Below, piece by piece: positions 1 to 7,145 of a stretch of DNA of 64,000 nt; the stretch's first letter is position 1; every line of letters begins with the position of its first letter. The position numbers and the translations under genes are program-made. The notes beneath the pieces were generated by a model. The model worked only from the letters and a program-made list of their open reading frames with translations, was not told the origin of the DNA and did no database searches. Source of the stretch: Flagellimonas zhangzhouensis (GTDB lineage Bacteria; Bacteroidota; Bacteroidia; Flavobacteriales; Flavobacteriaceae); the NCBI RefSeq assembly GCF_900102925.1, contig NZ_FNKI01000004.1, positions 1 to 64,000 on the forward strand. The letters run 5' to 3'.

Positions 1-13
1 TTTGAACTTTGGT

Positions 14-808
14 TCATTTGCTAAGTTTCAAAATCCTGAATGCTCCTTGAATCACCAAAACAAAAACAATAGTTCCAATTATTAAATCAGGTTTGTTAGA
101 ACTTAACCAATTTACCAATAGTCCCGCAATTATTACTCCCATATTGATGATTACATCGTTAGAGGTGAAAATCATACTTGCTTTCATATGTGCCTCATCC
201 TTGCTTTTTGATTTTTGTAATATGTAAAGACAAATTCCATTTGCAATAAGTGCCAAAATTGAAATGACTATCATAGTTGAAAAATCGGGAAGTTGTTCTG
301 CCCCAAAGAATCTTCTCAAAACTTCTATAAAACCAATTACAGCAAGAGTTATTTGAAAATACCCAGCAAGTTTGGCAATCTGTTTTTTTCTGGACATAGT
401 TCCTCCAACAGCAATCAAACTTATTCCATAAACGAATGAATCAGCAAGCATATCCAAGCTGTCCGCAACCAACCCCATTGATTTTGAGATTATTCCTGTA
501 GCCATTTCGATTACGAAAAAGGCGAAATTTATTCCCAGGACAGTCCAAAGTAGTTTTCTTTGGTTTGTATGCTCATTAAAGTCGATTTGGTCCGTTTCCT
601 CAGTCGATATTTTCTGTCCACCTAAATTCAGTTCAAGAACTGATTTTTCTATTTGGTCAATTTGTCCTTTATGAAAAACGGTCAATTTTCTGTTGGGAAT
701 GTCAAAGTCCATATTTGTAATACTTGAAATTCCGTCCAGTTTCATACGGATCAGATTTTCCTCTGAGGGACAATCCATTTTAGTTATCTCAAATATTGTT
801 TTTTCCAT
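14..808 (-). CDS. Cation diffusion facilitator (CDF) family metal transporter with N-terminal HMA-like domain
   Basis: Inner-membrane exporter of divalent metal ions of the CDF family. Residues 1-70 form a compact HMA-like alpha/beta domain carrying a single cysteine (MDCPSEE, Cys13) instead of the usual CxxC pair. Membrane segments start near residue 85. The ADSLDMLAD stretch (115-123) supplies the acidic metal-site residues usual for CDF helix 2, and SNDV (216-219) gives the partner site. At 264 residues it lacks the cytoplasmic C-terminal dimerisation domain of classical CzcD/YiiP. This HMA-plus-short-CDF form is familiar from Bacteroidota. The ATG at 808 is the natural start. No partner gene sits in the window on this side. 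Metal specificity cannot be read from the sequence. Confidence 0.85.
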   Translation of the reverse strand: MEKTIFEITKMDCPSEENLIRMKLDGISSITNMDFDIPNRKLTVFHKGQIDQIEKSVLELNLGGQKISTEETDQIDFNEHTNQRKLLWTVLGINFAFFVIEMATGIISKSMGLVADSLDMLADSFVYGISLIAVGGTMSRKKQIAKLAGYFQITLAVIGFIEVLRRFFGAEQLPDFSTMIVISILALIANGICLYILQKSKSKDEAHMKASMIFTSNDVIINMGVIIAGLLVNWLSSNKPDLIIGTIVFVLVIQGAFRILKLSK

Positions 809-1093
809 TACAATCGTTTGTTTGAACTTTAAAAATAATCAATATTAGAATTGGAAACACTGTAGCATATGTTACTTACAACATTTTCCAATCACCTTTT
901 AAATTTGGTTCCCATCCAATGGTCTGCCTTAAGTAGGGTTATCTATCAAACTATTGTCACTTTGAATCATTTTTAGGTTTTCTCCTTGACTTACCAAAAA
1001 ACTGATGGCATATACTCCCCTAATCAAAGTCCGGTCTACTTTTAGTTGAAGATTTGCAAGAGGCCGATGTCCAGTTCAAGTTCTTCTTCGGAA

Positions 1094-1282
1094 CTAGGGG
1101 ACTTTGACCCACCTGCCAATTATGATGTTATTAAACCTATTGAAGTGAACTAAAAAAGCCATTTTTAAAAAGTCAGTCCACTTGGTTCTATCAAGAGGCT
1201 TTTTTAGAAAGTGAGCAAAACATTTGTTTAGCGCAGCAAGTCCCAATCTTACTTCAACTTTTGTCCTGGGAAGAATAGGCAA
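1094..1282 (-). pseudogene. Possible C-terminal remnant of a DDE transposase
   Basis: A 62-codon open stretch without an ATG or a recognisable upstream portion. The segment TKVEVRLGLAAL resembles the conserved tail of IS4/IS5/IS1182-type transposases, where a Lys-Val-Glu motif precedes a hydrophobic Leu/Ala run. The frame is closed by a stop just upstream, so nothing else of the element remains. A 9-bp inverted repeat (1024-1032 and 1099-1107) lies at its downstream end. This is a weak call made from one short motif; it could be chance. Confidence 0.25.
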
Positions 1283-1317
1283 ACAAATTCACAAGTCCTA
1301 AGGAGAAAAGCTTTGTT

Positions 1318-1704
1318 TTATTTCAATAATTCATTTGTGATGACCAATCTATATTCAGCATCGTATGATGATATCTCATCAAACGACCACAATTGATCCA
1401 CAATTGGCATTTGCTCATAGGATATGGTCTTATTTCCTCCGGTCTCCTCTTTGTAAAGCCTCACTTCATCAAATGCTATATTTTTGGAAGGGGGAACAAA
1501 GGAATTCAAATCCGTGGATACGGCCATAAATTGACTGGATCGGCTTTCAATCGAAATCTCTCCGGCATCTTTGGTTATCAATATTAAATCAATGCTAGTG
1601 CTGTTTTGGATGTAGTACTCCGTTCTGAAAACAGGACTGTCATCAGATTCACATTGGGAAGACATCAATAGTGGGGCAAGAAGTAGGAGGAAAAACTTTT
1701 TCAT
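1318..1704 (-). CDS. Small lipoprotein of unknown function
   Basis: A 128-residue protein with a lipoprotein-like signal: a Lys-Lys N-terminus, a hydrophobic run and the sequence MSSQC followed by ESDD. The acidic stretch after Cys matches the usual Bacteroidota lipoprotein export pattern, although Gln just before the Cys is unusual for a lipobox. The rest is a small beta-rich domain without a motif I recognise. The gene stands alone between non-coding stretches of about 500 and 590 bp. No function can be assigned. Confidence 0.6.
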   Translation of the reverse strand: MKKFFLLLLAPLLMSSQCESDDSPVFRTEYYIQNSTSIDLILITKDAGEISIESRSSQFMAVSTDLNSFVPPSKNIAFDEVRLYKEETGGNKTISYEQMPIVDQLWSFDEISSYDAEYRLVITNELLK

Positions 1705-2293
1705 AATAGCGTGTTTAGTTTGTTGTAGAACAAATCGGTAATTAAAAACCCCACTTTGAATTTTGGTTTTTTTTAATAAGGTTACTCCAAATTGATAAAA
1801 TTATTGGAATCGTAATTAAGTGATTGACAGATAATGGGTAATCGATTTCCAATGATAGGGTCAAACCAAGGCGATAAATTCGTGTTTTGGTTATAAGTAG
1901 CCAAATGTTTAAAAATTGTTTTCCTCAACCAATTATCTAATTGATCGATCTCTTACAACTACCCATTTCCCATTTGATAGAGGATTTTTAAGAAAAAAAT
2001 AAGCTTTCGCTTTGATACCTGTTTCCATCCCTCATTTCTGATGGAGCGTTTATTGCATCCTTCAAAAATTTTGTGGCTTTGGTTTTAAGGTCATTATGAA
2101 TTCTGAGGTTTCTTTTGGTCAACAATCCAAGTGTGATGGTATTTTTTCTCTGGATACCGTGCCTGGTAACACTTCAGATAATTCAAGTAAAGAATTTATT
2201 TACAATCCCTAAAGATATTGGTAAAAAACATATAATTAATCCATAACCTTCTGGACTTAGGCTTTAAATAACTTTGTTTAGAAAACAAATAGT
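1705..2293. other. Intergenic region, about 590 bp, no gene recognised
   Basis: A+T-rich stretch with no convincing reading frame. A weak hairpin (AAAAACC at 1744-1750 with GGTTTTT at 1765-1771, followed by more T) lies near the left end. At the right end TAACTTTG at 2269-2276 matches the Bacteroidota -7 element TAnnTTTG exactly and lies 17 bp before the PAP2 start at 2294. It is the likely promoter of that gene. It lacks the paired heptamers seen at other promoters in this window. Confidence 0.5.
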
Positions 2294-2980
2294 ATGCAGA
2301 TTGTAGTAAAGAGACTTTTCCCCTTTTTTCTTGTCATAGTCATATTTTTCCCCATAATATTCCTTCCAAAAGGCACCGTTGTATTGGCTGTCAATTCGTC
2401 CAGAACCCCTTTTTTTGATGTATTCTTCAGTAAGGCCAGCGCATTGGGTAACGCGATAACCGTTATTTTTGCAGTTCTTTTGGTCCTAAAATTCAAATTA
2501 AAATGGTTGGCCATATTTCTTTTGGCATTTGCTTTTCAAATTGTTCTTGTCTTGTTGTTTAAAAAAGGGATCTATTCCGGTGAATTGAGACCCTATCTTT
2601 ACTTTAAAAATGCTGGTCTCGTTGACTTGCTGCACTTGGTCGAGGGGGTGAAAATTAGATATGTCAACACCTTTCCTTCTGGACACACGGCAACGATTTT
2701 TTATTTGACCTCTTTTTTTGCTTTGTTTTCACGGAACAGAACTGCGAGTTGGGTTTTGGTGGTTTTAGGATTCATTGTGGGTCTTTCGAGAATATACCTT
2801 GTTCAGCATTTTTTTGTTGACGTTTATTTTGGTATGTTATTTGGATTGCTCTCATCTGTATTTGCATATCTGATTGTCCGGGCACATCCCAAAAAGTGGC
2901 ATTCCCAACAATTCCATATCGATTTACATCGGGTACACAGAAAAACCCAGGATGCTATCAACCAGCTTTTAAATGGATAA
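2294..2980 (+). CDS. PAP2-superfamily membrane phosphatase
   Basis: Integral membrane phosphatase of the PAP2/LpxE-like superfamily; such enzymes remove phosphate from lipid phosphates such as phosphatidate, undecaprenyl pyrophosphate or lipid A. The three signature motifs are present in order: a shortened ELRPYLYF (K/R-P-motif), FPSGHT and SRIYLVQHFFVDV with the catalytic His and Asp. About five or six hydrophobic helices surround them. It overlaps the next gene (ArnT-like glycosyltransferase) by 8 bp, so the two are translationally coupled and probably act on the same lipid. Lipid A or undecaprenyl carriers are the likeliest substrates from this pairing; this is inference. Confidence 0.88.
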   Translation: MQIVVKRLFPFFLVIVIFFPIIFLPKGTVVLAVNSSRTPFFDVFFSKASALGNAITVIFAVLLVLKFKLKWLAIFLLAFAFQIVLVLLFKKGIYSGELRPYLYFKNAGLVDLLHLVEGVKIRYVNTFPSGHTATIFYLTSFFALFSRNRTASWVLVVLGFIVGLSRIYLVQHFFVDVYFGMLFGLLSSVFAYLIVRAHPKKWHSQQFHIDLHRVHRKTQDAINQLLNG

Positions 2981-4577
2981 ATGGCAATATTATAGCTTGG
3001 GTGGGAGATTGATCAATCAGTATGATTATCTCATTCTATTTATAGTTGGGCTTGCAATTTGTACTTCATCCATTGGCCAGTATCCCATTTATATCCTTGA
3101 CGAAGCCAGAAACTCTGAGGCGGCAAGGGAAATGTTGGCATCTGGGAATTTTTTGTCCCCATTCTTCAATGGGGAACTTCGAACCGATAAACCCCCTCTG
3201 CACTATTTCTTCATGGTCTTAGGTTATAAATGGTTCGGAGTAAATAGCTTCGGGGCCCGTTTTTTTTCGGGTTTTTTTGGTGCGTTGACCCTATTGGCGA
3301 CTTATTGGGCCATTAAAAGGCATTTGGATTCCTTTGTTGCATGGACAACCGTAATGGTTTTGGGTTCCTCCTTATTTTTTATCAATGAATTTCACTTGGC
3401 CGTACCCGACCCCTATCTTATATTCTTTGTTTCGGTTTCCTTTTTTTCGTTTTACTTCCTTTATAAGGAGGGTAAATGGGTGTGGTTCTTTGCAATGTAT
3501 GGTGGAATCGCCTTGGGAGTATTGACCAAGGGACCCATTGCAATTGTTTTACCGGGATTGGTGATACCGATATTTCTGCTATTAAAAAAAGACTTTAATT
3601 GGAAAACCCTACTACAACTTAGACCAATTTTGGGTTTGTTGGTGGTACTCTTAATTGCAGCACCTTGGTATTATTTGGTACATTTGGAAACTGATGGGGA
3701 ATGGACCAGGGGCTTCTTTTTGGATCATAACCTTTCCAGGTTTGGTTCTGAAAAAGAAGGGCATGGTGGGCTTTTTTTGATGACTCCCCTCTATGTGATT
3801 TTAGGCATGCTGCCATTTTCACTTTTTGGTATCCAATCCTTTGTATACGCATGGAGGAAAAGAAAGGGAAACGATATGGTACTCTTTGCCTTGACGGTGT
3901 CTGTTGTAACCATACTTTTTTTCAGTATTTCAAAGACGAAACTCCCCAACTATCCAATGCCCTGTTATCCTTTTGTTGGAATTTTAATTGCCCACTATTT
4001 TAAAAAAGTGTACCATGAAAAAACACATAAAAAGGGGGTGTCCTGGAGTTTGCTTGTTCTGACTATCCTATCCATTTTACTTCCAATTGCTGGCTATGTG
4101 GCACTTTCAATCGAAAAACAATTCTTTGCAATAAGATTCTTGAGCTTATTGCTGGCCTTATCGGCCTTGGCCTCGATACTCGGATTTCATTTTTATGGCA
4201 GGGGTAAACTGAAAATCTCATTTTTATCGATAGCAGGGGGTTGGCTATTGACTGGAATGCTACTTTCTGGCATCATCTATCCAGAGCTTACAGAAAAGAG
4301 CCCGGTAAGCTTGGCCCTTAAACATATTAATGAAAAAGACAATATTGTTGTCTTTAAACGTTTTGACAGTGCCTTTCCAATAAATTTCAAACGTACTTTT
4401 ACTGTATTCCAATCTTTGGAAGGAATAATGAAATATGCCGAGGAAAACCCAGAAACCTTTATTATAACCAATACAAGAAGCGAAGAGGACCTAAAACTTC
4501 TTGAGGGATTTGAATTGGTGTTGGAGCAAAAGGCACTTTTCGAGGACCATATTACACGCATTTATGTGATTAAATGA
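2973..4577 (+). CDS. ArnT-like family 39 glycosyltransferase (undecaprenyl-phosphate sugar dependent)
   Basis: A 534-residue polytopic glycosyltransferase of the GT39/PMT-2 type, which transfers a sugar from a polyprenyl-phosphate donor on the periplasmic face. Seen: the N-terminal periplasmic loop with YILDEARNSEAAREML (the catalytic Asp-Glu of this family), then RTDKPPLHYF, followed by about ten membrane segments and a soluble C-terminal tail of roughly 100 residues. ArnT enzymes use the same fold to add aminoarabinose to lipid A; acceptor and sugar here are unknown. The ATG at 2973 overlaps the PAP2 stop, giving a two-gene operon. No further modification genes such as arnB or arnC follow. 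Confidence 0.82.
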   Translation: MDKWQYYSLGGRLINQYDYLILFIVGLAICTSSIGQYPIYILDEARNSEAAREMLASGNFLSPFFNGELRTDKPPLHYFFMVLGYKWFGVNSFGARFFSGFFGALTLLATYWAIKRHLDSFVAWTTVMVLGSSLFFINEFHLAVPDPYLIFFVSVSFFSFYFLYKEGKWVWFFAMYGGIALGVLTKGPIAIVLPGLVIPIFLLLKKDFNWKTLLQLRPILGLLVVLLIAAPWYYLVHLETDGEWTRGFFLDHNLSRFGSEKEGHGGLFLMTPLYVILGMLPFSLFGIQSFVYAWRKRKGNDMVLFALTVSVVTILFFSISKTKLPNYPMPCYPFVGILIAHYFKKVYHEKTHKKGVSWSLLVLTILSILLPIAGYVALSIEKQFFAIRFLSLLLALSALASILGFHFYGRGKLKISFLSIAGGWLLTGMLLSGIIYPELTEKSPVSLALKHINEKDNIVVFKRFDSAFPINFKRTFTVFQSLEGIMKYAEENPETFIITNTRSEEDLKLLEGFELVLEQKALFEDHITRIYVIK

Positions 4578-4584
4578 AAGCTTG

Positions 4585-4677
4585 GTTGCCCAAATCTGCC
4601 TCTTTTGCTTTTATGTTGTTGGGCAACATGTTGAACCTCGTGGATACCTAAATTCAAAAAACTCTTTTGCCCAACAA
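4585..4677. repeat. Nested inverted repeats after the glycosyltransferase gene
   Basis: GTTGCCCAA (4585-4593) pairs perfectly with TTGGGCAAC (4619-4627). The right arm, as TGTTGGGCAA (4617-4626), can also pair with TTGCCCAACA (4668-4677). Three copies of one heptameric core therefore allow two mutually exclusive hairpins between convergent genes. No T-run follows on the plus strand, so this is not a standard intrinsic terminator, although its position suggests transcript-end processing. Confidence 0.4.
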
Positions 4678-4690
4678 AAAATATAAGGAA

Positions 4691-4885
4691 TCACAATTTG
4701 TTCATGGAATATTTTCCGCCGTTATTGAACCAATCAGTTGCCATATCAATTGCAAGCGAAACTGCCTTCTCCTTATCATATCCATGAACTTTTACCATAC
4801 CATTGGCAAGAAGATAAACTTTGTTCAAAAACTTTTGATCCGTGGTGCCAATTTTTCTTTTTAGCTCTATCAAAGTTATTTCCAT
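4691..4885 (-). CDS. Small conserved-looking hypothetical protein
   Basis: A 64-residue product, amphipathic and probably helical, with clean composition and an ATG start, ending in FNNGGKYSMNKL. I prefer it to the overlapping plus-strand frame because the latter is rich in Cys, Asn and Ile without any domain character. There is no signal peptide or membrane segment. It lies convergent to the glycosyltransferase and divergent from the response-regulator gene. Function unknown. Confidence 0.5.
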   Translation of the reverse strand: MEITLIELKRKIGTTDQKFLNKVYLLANGMVKVHGYDKEKAVSLAIDMATDWFNNGGKYSMNKL

Positions 4886-5073
4886 GGTAAGAGGAGATTC
4901 AGGATTAAGTAAATCTAATCAAAACATAAGAATCTCAAGATATTCAATTTTTAGAATAAATCAATTTACATCGTTTAAATGGAGATTTGTTTTTTGAGGA
5001 GTGTATCGTTTATTTGAACTTTCCTTTTATTGGGAAAATTCTACTGGCCATTTTTAAATCCTTAAATATAGAG

Positions 5074-5108
5074 CTTTAGAATTTCTAAAGATTTGAAACC
5101 TATTTTTA
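5074..5108 (+). promoter_or_regulatory. Promoter with paired heptamer operator, upstream of the response regulator
   Basis: Heptamers CTTTAGA (5074-5080) and CTAAAGA (5085-5091) at 11-bp pitch; 9 bp later TATTTTTA (5101-5108) resembles the -7 element TAnnTTTG. The ATG follows at 5126. The same geometry recurs at seven other promoters in the window, so the regulator probably controls its own gene. Confidence 0.65.
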
Positions 5109-5125
5109 AGCCTTAACTTTAAGGT

Positions 5126-5800
5126 ATGAAGATCCTTATTGCAGAAGACGAGACAGAACTCCAGAAATCCATTGCCACCTATTTGGAAAGGGATGGCAAT
5201 GTCTGTGAAATGGCTTCAGACTACCACGAGGCCCTCTACAAGATCGACCTCTATGAATACGATCTGTTGGTCCTGGACATCAACCTGATCACCGGTAGTG
5301 GATTGGATATCCTAAAATTATTGAAGCGCAACCGTTCTGAGACCCCGACCATCATCATCTCCGCCAACAATTCCTTGGACGATAAACTGGAAGGATTGGA
5401 TCTGGGTGCCGATGACTATTTGACCAAACCTTTTCATTTGGCCGAACTCAATTCGAGGATCAAAGCCGTTTTGCGAAGGGGCAAGTTTGGGGGCAATGAC
5501 CGTTTGGAGTTCCACGAGATTTCCATTGATACCCGCTCAAGGACCGCTTATGTCAATGAGCAAGCCCTTTCCTTGACCCGTAAGGAATTCGATCTCTTGC
5601 TTTTTTTTGTTACCAATAAGGGACGGGTGCTTTCCAAAGAGATCATCGCCGAACATTTATGGGGGGACCATAGCGATCTTGCGGATAATTTTGATTTTAT
5701 TTATGTCCATATCAACAACCTGCGCAAAAAATTGACCGAAGCCGGGGCAAAGTATATCAAAACGGCCTACGGAAGTGGGTATAAGTTCGTGGAAGAGTGA
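5126..5800 (+). CDS. OmpR-family response regulator
   Basis: DNA-binding response regulator of 224 residues. The receiver domain (1-120) shows the acidic pocket AEDE, the phospho-acceptor Asp51 in VLDINL and Lys101 in DYLTKPF. The winged-helix effector domain (about 128-222) contains LTRKEFDLL, LWGDHSDL and YGSGYKF. The histidine-kinase gene starts 3 bp after its stop, so the two are co-transcribed. The protein is closely similar, with identical length, to the regulator at 34878-35552. Paired heptamers at one helical turn lie before this gene and before several neighbours, which is the operator style of the OmpR/PhoB class; they are the obvious candidate binding sites. The signal is unknown. 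Confidence 0.93.
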   Translation: MKILIAEDETELQKSIATYLERDGNVCEMASDYHEALYKIDLYEYDLLVLDINLITGSGLDILKLLKRNRSETPTIIISANNSLDDKLEGLDLGADDYLTKPFHLAELNSRIKAVLRRGKFGGNDRLEFHEISIDTRSRTAYVNEQALSLTRKEFDLLLFFVTNKGRVLSKEIIAEHLWGDHSDLADNFDFIYVHINNLRKKLTEAGAKYIKTAYGSGYKFVEE

Positions 5801-5803
5801 TCT

Positions 5804-7069
5804 ATGGGGGATACCTTGAAAAAAATACGATTGATCCGAAAGACCTCCAAAACTTTTTTGGGGATCAGTGCCCTGTTGATGTTGGTCAGTACGGTGGCCC
5901 TTTATTTTTATTTGAGGAACCTGCTCCAGTCTGAAGTGGAGGAAGAGCTCCGTTCGACAGAGGCACGGATTGAAAGTTCCCTGGTCGAAAATCCGGAGCC
6001 TTTTCAATTGTCCCCGGTCGTCGAGATCCAAAAGGTATCCCGGTTGGGCAATGAGGTGCTAAAGGATACCATCATCTATGATCCCTCACAAGATGAAATG
6101 GAGGAGTTCAGGGAACTGTCCACCTTCTCCGCCATCAATGGTGAAAATTATAGGATCACGGTCCGCGCACTCGTGGTGGAATCGGAGAACATCCTGATCG
6201 CCGTGGTCATTTCCTATTTGGTGATCATTCTTTTAGTGTTCCTGTTCCTGTTTTATGTGAATCGTTCGAAGAACCAAAAACTGTGGACCCCTTTTTTCCA
6301 CAACCTGGAGCAAATGAAACGGTTTTCGCTCAGCTCCGATGCTCCCATTGCCCTGATGGACAGTGAAATCCTGGAGTTCTCCGAATTGAATACAGAGATC
6401 AAGCTATTGACCAATAAGGTCCGTTCGGATTATCGGAACCTGAAACAATATACGGAGGATGTATCCCATGAGATGCAGACCCCCTTGGCCATTATACAGG
6501 CGAAGATCGAGAATATGATCAATATCGAGGAACCATTGGACGACCAGCAGTTCGAACAACTCACCTCCATCCAAAGGGATATACAACGACTCTCCCAAAT
6601 GACCAAGCGCTTGACCTTGTTGACCAAGATCGAGAACAACCAGTTCGCCAACGTCGAGCAATTGGATATCACGAGACTCATGGCGGTAACGGTCCAGGAC
6701 TTTTGTGAGATTTCCAACAATGCGATCAAGGTCGATTTCGAGTATCCCATTAAGGTGGACATGGATCCCTATCTGGCAACGGTGCTCTGTAACAATTTGG
6801 TCTCCAATGCCATCAAATATAATATTGCCCAACAAGATATTGTCGTGGGTTCGACGGTGGATGATATTTCCATTTCAAATGCGGGTACAACACCCCTGAA
6901 ACACCCCGACAGTCTTTATAACCGATTTTATAGGGAGTCCGATGGGGTCAAGGCAACGGGGCTCGGCCTGGCCATTGTAAAACGGATCTGTGACCTTTAT
7001 GGTTTTGGGATTGATTATCGATTTTCAGGGGACAGGCACGTGTTCACCATTCATTTTGGGAAGAAATAA
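5804..7069 (+). CDS. Sensor histidine kinase, partner of the preceding regulator
   Basis: Membrane sensor kinase of 421 residues. A first membrane helix at about 18-40 and a second at about 130-153 enclose a periplasmic sensor of roughly 90 residues with no recognised fold. The dimerisation/phospho-acceptor domain carries DVSHEMQTPLAI with His222. The ATPase domain has the N-box NNLVSNAIKYN and the G2 box TGLGLAIVK. No clear HAMP domain is visible. The ATG at 5804 follows the regulator stop by 3 bp. It aligns without gaps to the kinase at 33612-34877 at least through the His box, so both arose by duplication. Input stimulus unknown. Confidence 0.92.
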   Translation: MGDTLKKIRLIRKTSKTFLGISALLMLVSTVALYFYLRNLLQSEVEEELRSTEARIESSLVENPEPFQLSPVVEIQKVSRLGNEVLKDTIIYDPSQDEMEEFRELSTFSAINGENYRITVRALVVESENILIAVVISYLVIILLVFLFLFYVNRSKNQKLWTPFFHNLEQMKRFSLSSDAPIALMDSEILEFSELNTEIKLLTNKVRSDYRNLKQYTEDVSHEMQTPLAIIQAKIENMINIEEPLDDQQFEQLTSIQRDIQRLSQMTKRLTLLTKIENNQFANVEQLDITRLMAVTVQDFCEISNNAIKVDFEYPIKVDMDPYLATVLCNNLVSNAIKYNIAQQDIVVGSTVDDISISNAGTTPLKHPDSLYNRFYRESDGVKATGLGLAIVKRICDLYGFGIDYRFSGDRHVFTIHFGKK

Positions 7070-7087
7070 ATCAGGGAAAATGTAAAA

Positions 7088-7122
7088 CTTTAAATTCCCT
7101 TAAGGTTTCGATCCTAGATTTG
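7088..7122 (+). promoter_or_regulatory. Promoter with paired heptamer operator, upstream of the TonB-dependent receptor
   Basis: CTTTAAA (7088-7094) and CTTAAGG (7099-7105) at 11-bp pitch, a 9-bp gap, then TAGATTTG (7115-7122), an exact match to the Bacteroidota -7 consensus. The ATG is 24 bp further on. The repeats occupy the place where a -33 element would normally lie, as expected for an activator site. Confidence 0.7.
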
Positions 7123-7145
7123 ACATTTAACTTAAAACGTTTTCC

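Noticed and set aside
2199..2216. TTTACAA/CTAAAGA pair resembling the shared operator before the first PAP2 gene
   Set aside because: The pitch is 10 bp, and the -7 element at 2269 is too far away, so it does not fit the architecture of the eight accepted sites.
4667..4864. 65-codon plus-strand frame rich in Cys, Asn and Ile
   Set aside because: Overlaps the better minus-strand candidate at 4691-4885, which has balanced composition and a good ATG.
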